Assembly (NCBI GenBank): GCA_001797035.1 | Contig: MGOE01000038.1 | Location: 7,835 to 14,066, forward strand | Source of the DNA: Chloroflexi bacterium RBG_16_72_14 | GTDB lineage: Bacteria; Chloroflexota; Limnocylindria; Limnocylindrales; CSP1-4 | DNA: 6,232 nt | Direction of reading: 5' to 3' | In this document: positions 1 through 5,158 of the stretch, piece after piece | Position numbering within the stretch: position 1 is the first letter of the stretch | How the letters are laid out: each line of letters begins with the position of its first letter | Notes under the pieces: generated by a model | Databases searched by the model: none | What the model saw: the letters and a program-made list of their open reading frames with translations, nothing else | What the model was told of the DNA's origin: nothing | Made by a program: the position numbers and the translations under genes

Positions 1-349
1 GCTCGGGTTCCGTGGCCGGCACGACATCGATGTGGCCGTTGAGCAGCAGTGACGGCCGGTCCGCCGCGCCTGTCCGCCGGGCGACGAGGTTGTAGCGCCC
101 CTCGTACGAGCGCAGCGGCACGCCCGCGCCGGGCGCGTCGCCGATGTCGGCGGGGATCGGGGTTCGCTCGATCTCGAAGCCCAGCGCCTCGAGCTCAGCG
201 GCCAGCACCTCCAGGGCCGACTGCTCGCTGCCGACGACGCTTGGGGCGGCGACCAGCCGCTCGAGCAGCGAGAACGCGTCCTCGGCGTGCGCGGCGATGC
301 TCGCGTCGAGGGCGGCATCGAGCGCCTGCCGGGTGGTCTGGGTCTTCAT
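1..349 (-). CDS. M20-family deacylase/peptidase (ArgE/DapE/CPG2 type), N-terminal part, 3' end outside window
   Basis: The frame from the ATG at 349 is open to the window edge and gives the first 116 residues. It begins with an amphipathic stretch and then the usual M20 opening, AFSLLERLVAAPSVVGSEQS (25-44), continues with ALEVLAAELEALGFEIER (45-62), a YNLVAR strand (86-91), and reaches LLLNGHIDVVP (101-111), where His106 and Asp108 are the first metal-ligand and catalytic-base elements of the ArgE/DapE/ACY1/CPG2 group. The pattern differs from the neighbouring M20D protein, so this is a separate subfamily and not a duplicated copy. A family of about 400-430 residues is expected. Known members deacylate acetylornithine, succinyl-diaminopimelate or other N-acyl or N-carbamoyl amino acids; which applies here cannot be said from the N-terminus. 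No Shine-Dalgarno precedes the ATG, and a leaderless start is possible. Confidence 0.88.
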   Translation of the reverse strand, partial: MKTQTTRQALDAALDASIAAHAEDAFSLLERLVAAPSVVGSEQSALEVLAAELEALGFEIERTPIPADIGDAPGAGVPLRSYEGRYNLVARRTGAADRPSLLLNGHIDVVPATEPE

Positions 350-350
350 T

Positions 351-376
351 GGCCTAATGGTAGGCCCAAATGTCAA
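351..376 (-). promoter_or_regulatory. palindrome and promoter-like hexamers before the M20 gene at 349
   Basis: GGCCTA (351-356) and TAGGCC (361-366) form a perfect inverted repeat around a four-base centre; two more A/T pairs can join if one base (367) is bulged. A TACCAT hexamer (357-362, minus strand) overlaps the palindrome and ends seven bases before the ATG, as expected for a leaderless -10. A consensus TTGACA lies at 371-376, but only eight bases separate it from TACCAT, too few for one sigma-70 promoter. The palindrome is operator-like in position; the binding factor cannot be named. Confidence 0.4.
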
Positions 377-382
377 TATGGT

Positions 383-410
383 TGCGGCCGGCGGATTCCG
401 TGCGGCCGCA
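383..410 (-). terminator. GC hairpin after the M20D gene (terminator candidate)
   Basis: Twelve bases after the M20D TAG stop, TGCGGCCG pairs perfectly with CGGCCGCA across a 12-base interval, inside which a further CGG/CCG pair can form around AAT. No U-tract follows. Position and stem quality suit a 3'-end or factor-assisted terminator between two co-directional genes. Confidence 0.45.
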
Positions 411-422
411 GGGCGCTCTCGC

Positions 423-1664
423 CTACGCGTCCCCGCCCAGGAAGTCGATCGCGGCGGCGGCGTACAACGCCACGCCCAGCGCCATCGACGGCTCGTCGAA
501 CACGACCAGGTTGGAGTGGTTCTGGGGCGCCGTGGCCGGGTCCTCGGAGGCCGGGCGGGCGCCGAGGAAGGCCATCATCCCAGGCACCCGCTGGGTGACG
601 TACGAGAAGTCCTCGCCGCCCATGATCGGGTGCGCCATGTCCAGGACGGCGGCCTCGCCCGCGAGCTCAGCAGCTAGGCCGCGGACCCACGCCGTGACAT
701 CCGGGTCGCACAGCGTCACGGGGTAGCCCTCGTCGATCTCGAGGTCGATCTCGGTGCCCTGGGCCGCCGCGACCCCCGCCGCCACGCGACGGACGAGGTC
801 GCGCATCAGCGCGCGGTTCTCGGGGGAGGTCGTGCGGATCGTGCCCTCGATCTCGACGCGCTCGGGGATGATGTTGTTGGTCGTGCCGCCGCTGATCCGC
901 GCGATCGTGAGGACCACGGGATCGAAGGCATCGACCGAGCGGCTGACGGCCGCCTGGAGGGCGAGCACGAGCTCGGCGGCGGTCGGGATCGGGTCCAGCG
1001 CAAGGTGCGGCGCCGACGCGTGGCCGCCACGCCCGCGGACGGTGGCCCGGATGGCGTCGGTGGACGCGAGCAGCGGCCCGGGCCGGAGGGCGATCGTCGC
1101 CGACGGGTAGCGGGTGCTGATGTGGATCGCCACTGCCCGCTCGACGCCGCCGGCCCCGTGGGCGCCCTCCACCAGCAGACCCTCATCGAGCATGAAGCGG
1201 GCGCCGTGGTACCCCTCCTCGCCCGGCTGGAACATGAGCAGGACCCGGCCGGCGAGGGCATCGCGCCGCTCCGCGAGCAGCCGCGCCGCGCCCAGGAGCA
1301 TCGCCACGTGCGTGTCGTGCCCGCACGCGTGCATGGCGCCTGGGACCTCGGACGCGAAGCCGAGCCCGGTGTCCTCGGTGAGCGGCAGGCCGTCCATGTC
1401 GGCGCGCAGCAGGATCGTGGGGCCGGGGCGGGCGCCCTCGATGACCGTCGTGACCGACGTGGTCGAGCCTCCGACGCGCGGCTCCAGCCCGAGCGCCCGC
1501 AGCGCCTCCGCGATCACCGCCTGCGTCTGTGGCAGGTGGAGGCCGATCTCCGGACGCCGGTGGAGACGCCGGCGGACCTCGACGACGCCGGGGAGGATCG
1601 CCTCGGCCGCGGCACGGAGCAGGTGCGGAGCGGTCGCCCGGGCGGCTTCGGCCCCGGTGGTCAT
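423..1664 (-). CDS. M20D-family amidohydrolase (N-acyl-amino acid / hippurate / IAA-amino acid hydrolase type)
   Basis: Members of this family are cytoplasmic, dinuclear-metal hydrolases that cut the amide bond of N-acylated amino acids (hippurate, N-acetyl and indole-acetyl amino acids). The 413-residue protein is full length. It shows RRRLHRRPEIG (31-41), LLRADMDGLPLTE (85-97), MHACGHDTHVAMLLGAARLL (111-130) with probable metal ligands Cys114 and His116, FQPGEEGYHGARFMLDEGL (145-163) with catalytic Glu149 and metal ligand Glu150, AIHIS (179-183) with His181, the lid-domain GRGGHASAPH (211-220), TTNNIIPE (261-268), PIMGGEDFSYV (346-356), and the final ligand His383 in QNHSNLVVFDE. All expected catalytic residues are present. 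The substrate cannot be read from sequence; N-acyl amino acids are the default. The ATG at 1664 overlaps the upstream NifX-like stop (ATGA). The next gene is 73 bases downstream. Confidence 0.93.
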   Translation of the reverse strand: MTTGAEAARATAPHLLRAAAEAILPGVVEVRRRLHRRPEIGLHLPQTQAVIAEALRALGLEPRVGGSTTSVTTVIEGARPGPTILLRADMDGLPLTEDTGLGFASEVPGAMHACGHDTHVAMLLGAARLLAERRDALAGRVLLMFQPGEEGYHGARFMLDEGLLVEGAHGAGGVERAVAIHISTRYPSATIALRPGPLLASTDAIRATVRGRGGHASAPHLALDPIPTAAELVLALQAAVSRSVDAFDPVVLTIARISGGTTNNIIPERVEIEGTIRTTSPENRALMRDLVRRVAAGVAAAQGTEIDLEIDEGYPVTLCDPDVTAWVRGLAAELAGEAAVLDMAHPIMGGEDFSYVTQRVPGMMAFLGARPASEDPATAPQNHSNLVVFDEPSMALGVALYAAAAIDFLGGDA

Positions 1665-2032
1665 GCCGACGGCCTCGGCCCCGGCGCATCGGCCGACTCG
1701 GCCACCTGTGCCGCCGCGGCGATGGCCACGGCGCGAGCGTCGCCCGCAGCGCCCAGCCAGACCCGGACCCCCATCCTCGCCATCGTGTGCTGCATCGGTG
1801 GCCCGACGTGGCCGGCCGCCACCCCTTCGACGCCGTTGTCGATCAGGAAGCGGGCGATCCGGGCGTGGTGGCTGCCCTCGGGCCCAGCATCGTGGAGCTC
1901 GTCCCAGCGCACGTCATGGACGTCGGCGGCCACCACCCTGCCGTCCTCGACCCGGAAGACCGCGACGCGGGGGGCGCGGCCAAAGCCTCCGTCCACCGTG
2001 CCCTCGGGCGTCACCGGGACGCAGATCACCAT
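1661..2032 (-). CDS. NifX/NifB C-terminal-like (dinitrogenase Fe-Mo cofactor domain) small protein
   Basis: This 123-residue protein is built almost entirely from the domain found in NifX, NifY and the NifB C-terminus. Visible signatures are VICVPVTPEGTVDGGFGRA (2-20) followed by VAVFRVEDGRVV (23-34), then the second half: HHARIARFLIDNGVEGVAAG (55-74), VGPPMQHTMARMGVRVW (76-92) and GAAGDARAVA (94-103). The tail from about residue 110 is low in complexity and Pro/Ala-rich. In nitrogenase systems such proteins carry Fe-Mo cofactor precursors; many stand-alone homologues occur in organisms without nitrogenase, and their role is poorly known. No nif gene is visible here. His55 and His56, at the start of the second half, lie where many family members carry a metal or cofactor ligand. 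The start has a strong Shine-Dalgarno. The TGA overlaps the ATG of the M20D amidohydrolase, so the two are probably co-translated. Family confident; function unknown. Confidence 0.85.
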   Translation of the reverse strand: MVICVPVTPEGTVDGGFGRAPRVAVFRVEDGRVVAADVHDVRWDELHDAGPEGSHHARIARFLIDNGVEGVAAGHVGPPMQHTMARMGVRVWLGAAGDARAVAIAAAAQVAESADAPGPRPSA

Positions 2033-2040
2033 CGTGCTGT

Positions 2041-2046
2041 CTCCTC
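2041..2046 (-). promoter_or_regulatory. Shine-Dalgarno GAGGAG for the NifX-like gene
   Basis: GAGGAG lies eight bases before the ATG at 2032 and fixes that start. It is the clearest ribosome binding site in the window; pxpA, pxpB and the gene at 349 have none comparable. Confidence 0.8.
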
Positions 2047-2072
2047 ATCGTCAGGACTGGGGCGCTGCGACG

Positions 2073-2078
2073 ACTGTA
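2073..2078 (-). promoter_or_regulatory. possible -10 hexamer for the NifX-like/M20D operon
   Basis: TACAGT matches four of six TATAAT positions and would give a leader of about 30-35 bases containing the Shine-Dalgarno. No good -35 hexamer is visible 16-18 bases upstream, so the call depends on position and context. Confidence 0.35.
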
Positions 2079-2276
2079 CGTGAACCGCTGCGTGACAGGC
2101 CGCGATTCCGGGTTGCATGGCCTCGTCTGCTGCTTCCGATGCAGCGGCGATGCGATCCGTGGGCGCTCGAAGGGCCCGATCCGGAGCGATTACGGCTTCC
2201 CAGGCAGCGCCCGCGGCCCCGGGGGCCGGAATCGCGGCATGGGGGGCAGCGCGGGACAGTGGGCCAGCAGGGGCCC

Positions 2277-2300
2277 GACCGCCCGGGAGCCCGGACGGTC
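2277..2300 (-). terminator. strong hairpin downstream of pxpC
   Basis: As RNA from the minus strand this forms a ten-pair stem, GACCGUCCGG with CCGGGCGGUC, closed by a GCUC tetraloop, with one G-U wobble and no mismatch. It begins 81 bases after the pxpC stop and lies between two co-directional units, so it may end the pxp transcript or protect its 3' end. No U-tract follows it, which argues against a classical intrinsic terminator. Confidence 0.5.
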
Positions 2301-2381
2301 AGGGGACGGCGGCCGCGCCCACGCAGTCGTGGCACAGGTCCACCCCTCCGCGGGCTCGCGGCCGCTCACCGTCCGCCGGCG

Positions 2382-3380
2382 TCAGCCCGCGGTGTTGAGC
2401 CACAGGTCGTGCCACAACCGCTCGCCCCGCGTCCGGTCCGCCGCGCGACCGAAGGTCTCGGACCGGTCACGGAGGGCTGCGATCGCGTCGCCCATCGAGA
2501 CCCGCACGAACCCGACCGGCGACCCCGGGCGCAGCTGGGCGAGCACCGGCAGGTCCGCGGTGATGACCACGGATGGGACCACGTAGCCGCCCACGGTCTG
2601 GTGGTCGGCCCCGAGGACGATCGGCGCCCCCGACGGCGGCACCTGGATCGCGCCCCAGGTCACGGGCCGGGACACGAGTTGGCCGACGTCCGGGATCGGC
2701 CCGCCGTCGCCGGGGTGGAGCCGGACGCCCGTCCGGTCGCTCCCCTCGTCGACGACCCAGGTCGCGCCAAGGAGCGCGTCGAGCACGTCCGGGAGGTCAG
2801 CCGCGTCGGGGCCGTCGACGACGCGCAGCACGGGGTCCCCGTCCGGCTCCAGCGACGGGCGGTCAGGCCAGACGCGCGTGCCGATCTCGTCGCCGGCCGC
2901 CGTGGCCGCCGCGAGCACGTCCCCGGCCTCGAGGGCCCGGCCGTCCATCCCGCCCAGCCGCGCCGCGAGGTAGGTGGACCGCGAGCCCAGCACGGGCGGC
3001 ACGTCGAACCCGCCCGGGACGGCGAGGTATCCGCGCATGCCGCGGCCGCCGCCCGGGAACCGCAGCACGTCGCCCTCGCGCAGCGTGTGCGTGGTCCCGG
3101 GCGCGAGCCGGACGCCGGTCCGCACGACCTCGGCTCCCAGGTCCGCACCGCCGAGCGCGATCGCACACGAGCCGCGGGCTCGGAGCGTTGGGCCCACGAG
3201 CGTCATCTCGAGCGCCGCCGCGTCCGCCGGGTTGTCCAGCAGCGCGTTGGCCACGGCCAGGGCCCACCGATCGCACGCCCCCGCGTGCGGCACGCCGAGG
3301 TGCTCCCAGCCGACGCGACCGGCGTCCTGGACGGTGGTCAGCAGGCCCGGCTCCAGGACCTCGAGGGCACCGGCCGTCAT
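2382..3380 (-). CDS. pxpC: 5-oxoprolinase subunit C (biotin-dependent carboxyltransferase-like/KipA family)
   Basis: PxpC is the larger partner of PxpB in the 5-oxoprolinase complex; the PxpB-PxpC pair resembles two domains of urea amidolyase (allophanate/urea carboxylase). The reading frame stays open far upstream through pxpB, but the real start is the ATG at 3380: it forms an ATGA overlap with the pxpB stop, and family sequence begins a few residues later. The 332-residue product shows EPGLLTTVQDAGR (10-22), GVPHAGACDRWA (29-40), NPADAAALEMTLVGP (50-64), YLAVPGGF (118-125), LGSRSTYL (131-138), SDRTGVRL (214-221), the signature running from GAIQVPPSGAP to GADHQT (243-262), GGYVVPSVV (264-272) and AQLRPGSPV (281-289). 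Length and motif order are normal and nothing is missing. It ends the pxp unit; the next gene is 349 bases away. Confidence 0.96.
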   Translation of the reverse strand: MTAGALEVLEPGLLTTVQDAGRVGWEHLGVPHAGACDRWALAVANALLDNPADAAALEMTLVGPTLRARGSCAIALGGADLGAEVVRTGVRLAPGTTHTLREGDVLRFPGGGRGMRGYLAVPGGFDVPPVLGSRSTYLAARLGGMDGRALEAGDVLAAATAAGDEIGTRVWPDRPSLEPDGDPVLRVVDGPDAADLPDVLDALLGATWVVDEGSDRTGVRLHPGDGGPIPDVGQLVSRPVTWGAIQVPPSGAPIVLGADHQTVGGYVVPSVVITADLPVLAQLRPGSPVGFVRVSMGDAIAALRDRSETFGRAADRTRGERLWHDLWLNTAG

Positions 3381-4045
3381 CGATCCGGCACCGGGACGAA
3401 GCGGACCCGCGACCCGGGCGCGAGGCGCGCCGGCGGGTCTCGCTGCGCATCCCAGGGCCGCAGGTCCGTCCGCCCGATCAGGTTCCAGCCGCCCGGCGAC
3501 GCGAACGGGTAGACCGTGCCCTGGGTCCCGGCGATGGCCACGCTGCCGGCGGCGACGCGGGTCCGCGGCGTGGGCCGACGCGGATGGTCCAGCGCCGCCG
3601 GCCCGCCGATCATGTACGGGAAGCCGGGCATGAACCCGAGGAATGCGACCACGTACTCCGCCCCGGCATGGCACTCGATCGCCTGGGGGACCGTCAGCCC
3701 GTGCGCCTCGGCGACCTCGAGCAGGTCGGGGCCGTCCTCGCCGCCGTAGCGGGTCGGGACCTCGATCGCGGCCGCGGCGATCGCCGGGTCCTCGGCCGCC
3801 GCGGTCGCCAGCGCCTCGAGCGCCAGCCGTGCAGCGGCCTCCGCCGACGTCGCCAGGGGATCGAACGGCAGGAGGATCGAGGCGTAGGCGGCCACCGGGG
3901 CGCCGATCCCGACATGGTCGTCGCGCAGCCGCCGGAGGACGCGGGCGGCCTGCCTGACCCGCCGGCTGACCGCCTCGTCGATCCCGTCGCCGAACGTGAG
4001 CAGGAGCGCCGAGTCGCCGAACGGGCCGATACGGGGACGATCCAC
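3377..4045 (-). CDS. pxpB: 5-oxoprolinase subunit B (KipI family)
   Basis: This subunit pairs with PxpC; homologues were first called KipI (with KipA) from Bacillus, where they bind a sporulation kinase, but next to pxpA and pxpC the 5-oxoprolinase role is the natural one. The 222 residues cover a complete KipI domain: GDSALLLTFGD (10-20), PTRYGGEDGPDL (97-108), a conserved His126 followed by YVVAFLGFMPGFPYM (131-145), PRRPTPRTRVAAGS (155-168) and TVYPFASPGGWNLIGRT (177-193). The start is GTG at 4045, without a clear Shine-Dalgarno. It is the only start upstream of GDSALL, because the same frame reaches the pxpA TAG eight codons earlier. The stop TGA overlaps the pxpC ATG (ATGA), indicating translational coupling. 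An Ala-rich segment at about residues 65-93 follows the N-terminal lobe and replaces no known motif. Confidence 0.95.
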   Translation of the reverse strand: MDRPRIGPFGDSALLLTFGDGIDEAVSRRVRQAARVLRRLRDDHVGIGAPVAAYASILLPFDPLATSAEAAARLALEALATAAAEDPAIAAAAIEVPTRYGGEDGPDLLEVAEAHGLTVPQAIECHAGAEYVVAFLGFMPGFPYMIGGPAALDHPRRPTPRTRVAAGSVAIAGTQGTVYPFASPGGWNLIGRTDLRPWDAQRDPPARLAPGSRVRFVPVPDR

Positions 4046-4069
4046 GTGACTGTCGTTCGCGGGCGACGG

Positions 4070-4849
4070 CTACCCGCGCAACTCCCGGTCTGCCGAGACG
4101 CGGATCCCGTGCGCCGCGAACGCCTCGCGGACGGCGAGGGCGTGCTCCACGGCGCCGGGCGTGTCCCCGTGGAGGCACAGGGTGTCGGCCTCGATCCGGA
4201 GCCGAGAGCCATCGAACGCGATCACCGGCCCGCCGGTGGCGATCGCGAGCGCCTGGCGCACGACGGCATCGGCGTCCGCGTGGACGGCCCCGGGCAGGCG
4301 ACGGGATCGCAGGCGGCCGTTCGGCTCGTAGGCGCGATCGGCGAAGGCCTCGGCACTCACCGCGAGCCCGGCCGCCCGCCCGGCGGCGACGAGCGCGGAG
4401 CCCGCCATCCCGACGAGGACCAGGTCCCGCGAAACCCTTGCGACACCGTCGACGATCGCCTCGGCCACCGCCGCGTCGTCGGCGGCGATGTTGTACAGGG
4501 CACCGTGCGGCTTGACGTGGCGAAGCTCGCCGCCGGCCGCGCGGGTCATCCCGGCCAGCGCCGCGACCTGGTACTCCACGGCGGCGCTCAGCTCATCGGC
4601 CACCATGTCCAGCCGCCGGCGCCCGAAGCCGCCGAGGTCCGGGTACCCGGGATGGGCGCCGACGGCGACGCCGCTCGCGAGCGCGAGCGCGATCGTCCGC
4701 CGGATGACGAGCGGGTCACCGGCGTGGAAGCCGCACGCGACGTTGGCCGAGGTCACGAGCGGGATGAGGGCCTCGTCGCGACCCATCGGCCACGCGCCGA
4801 AGCTCTCCCCGACGTCCGCGTTGAGGTCGATCGTGGCGTCACCGGCCAT
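4070..4849 (-). CDS. pxpA: 5-oxoprolinase subunit A (LamB/YcsF family)
   Basis: With PxpB and PxpC this cytoplasmic subunit forms the bacterial ATP-dependent 5-oxoprolinase, which opens 5-oxo-L-proline to L-glutamate, salvaging a toxic product of glutamine cyclisation. The 259-residue protein is about normal length for LamB/YcsF and shows the family motifs in order: DLNADVGESFG (8-18), ANVACGFHAGDP (35-46), GAHPGYPD (64-71), HVKPHGALYN (111-120), EAFADRAYEPNGRLRSR (167-183) and LCLHGDTPGA (224-233). The ATG at 4849 is chosen because DLNADVGES begins only eight residues in, as is normal for the family. It is the first of three co-directional genes, with pxpB starting 24 bases after its TAG. 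The order A-B-C and the match of all three members make the function secure. Older names such as 'lactam utilisation protein' refer to the same family. Confidence 0.96.
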   Translation of the reverse strand: MAGDATIDLNADVGESFGAWPMGRDEALIPLVTSANVACGFHAGDPLVIRRTIALALASGVAVGAHPGYPDLGGFGRRRLDMVADELSAAVEYQVAALAGMTRAAGGELRHVKPHGALYNIAADDAAVAEAIVDGVARVSRDLVLVGMAGSALVAAGRAAGLAVSAEAFADRAYEPNGRLRSRRLPGAVHADADAVVRQALAIATGGPVIAFDGSRLRIEADTLCLHGDTPGAVEHALAVREAFAAHGIRVSADRELRG

Positions 4850-4855
4850 GGCGCC

Positions 4856-4861
4856 ACGATA
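4856..4861 (-). promoter_or_regulatory. possible -10 hexamer for a leaderless pxpA transcript
   Basis: TATCGT fits the TANNNT -10 pattern and ends six bases before the pxpA ATG, the spacing expected if transcription begins at the A of the start codon. There is no Shine-Dalgarno sequence in the 20 bases upstream, which agrees with a leaderless message. No -35 hexamer is recognisable at 16-18 bases, so this remains tentative. Confidence 0.35.
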
Positions 4862-4942
4862 TCGCAGGGACCGCGGAGCGGCTGGGTGCCGTTGACGCGC
4901 GGCCGATCACATCTGGCGGTGTCCGGTGAGCGCTGCCTCGTG

Positions 4943-5090
4943 TCAGCCGCTGGGCGGTTGAACGAGCCCACGGCATGCGATTCCGGCCGCCCAGCGGACG
5001 ATCCGGCGCATGCGCGGCCCGGCGTTGGGCCATCTCGTTCGCGCAGCGGCTGAAACCGGACACGGTGTGCTCGTTCAACCGCTGGGCGGC
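4943..5090. repeat. nested inverted/direct repeat cluster
   Basis: Seen directly: a perfect 14-base inverted repeat, GCGGTTGAACGAGC at 4954-4967 and its reverse complement at 5069-5082. A second inverted pair is TCAGCCGCTG at 4943-4952 with 5044-5053. The 11-mer CCGCTGGGCGG occurs three times, at 4947-4957 (+), 4987-4997 (-) and 5079-5089 (+); the middle copy extends to 12 bases against the last (4986-4997 with 5079-5090). A self-palindrome GCGCATGCGC sits at 5006-5015. In both copies of the TTGAACGAGC half, a CCGC-TGG-GCGG mini-palindrome adjoins the same side of it. The layout resembles a REP/BIME-like or small non-autonomous element, or a large cruciform or regulatory structure. It has no transposase and no obvious target-site duplication. 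I cannot assign it to a named family. Confidence 0.6.
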
Positions 5091-5120
5091 GCGCGGCGCC
5101 GCGCCCGCTTGCGTGCACGC

Positions 5121-5148
5121 GACCCCAGCCCGTCGCTGGCCGGCGGTC
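5121..5148 (-). terminator. hairpin just after preA stop (weak terminator candidate)
   Basis: Ten bases after the preA TGA the transcript can fold with an outer GACC/GGTC pair and an inner CCAGC/GCTGG stem around a GACGG loop, with a five-base bulge (GCCGG) on one side. No U-tract follows, so it is not a textbook intrinsic terminator. In a genome this GC-rich, hairpins without U-tracts are common, and chance is a real alternative. Confidence 0.3.
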
Positions 5149-5158
5149 AGCGCACGGT

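Larger units (their letters stand above)
2033..2381. other. 349-base non-coding gap between pxpC and the NifX-like gene
   Basis: I find no supportable gene here. A frame of 94 codons (2335-2051, minus) is Arg/Gly/Ser/Pro-rich and matches no family pattern I know. The stretch holds a strong hairpin in its pxpC-proximal third and a candidate promoter and ribosome binding site in its last 50 bases before the NifX-like ATG. This marks the boundary between two transcription units. Confidence 0.6.
4850..5158. other. 309-base non-coding gap between preA and pxpA
   Basis: No convincing coding frame occupies this stretch; the frames that cross it are compositional, Arg/Ala/Pro-rich and without family motifs. 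It holds the preA-proximal hairpin, a 14-base perfect palindrome (GCGCGGCGCCGCGC at 5091-5104), the repeat cluster at 4943-5090, and a possible promoter hexamer immediately upstream of pxpA. The length is unusual beside the tight spacing within the pxp genes and suggests that pxpABC is transcribed separately from preA. Confidence 0.6.

Noticed and set aside
2299..2343. Short minus-strand frame of 14 codons (GTG start) encoding VDLCHDCVGAAAVP, ending at the edge of the hairpin at 2277-2300
   Set aside because: A CxxC pair and a preceding GGAGG are suggestive, but the GGAGG is only one base from the GTG, the peptide is tiny, and it lies downstream of pxpC with no gene it could attenuate nearby.
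1005..3512. 835-codon open frame on the plus strand (and a similar 826-codon one at 2573-5053)
   Set aside because: They run antisense to pxpA/B/C, the NifX-like gene and the M20D gene, all of which have clear family motifs. The translations are Arg/Pro/Gly/Ala-rich without any domain, as expected for stop-poor shadows in very GC-rich DNA.
3381..4178. N-terminal extension of the pxpC frame (598 codons in total)
   Set aside because: The extension overlaps pxpB and the end of pxpA in another frame and is Arg/Gly-rich; the ATG at 3380 with ATGA coupling and family sequence directly after it is the real start.
5063..5090. GTTCAA in the repeat cluster as a tRNA T-arm
   Set aside because: No acceptor, D-arm or anticodon arm can be fitted around it on either strand; the sequence is explained by the inverted repeat.
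4943..5090. CRISPR array
   Set aside because: The repeats are short, alternate in orientation and are irregularly spaced, with no uniform spacers and no cas genes.
5091..5104. Perfect 14-base palindrome made only of G and C
   Set aside because: It has no loop to form a hairpin, and low-complexity GC palindromes arise readily in this composition; kept only as part of the gap description.
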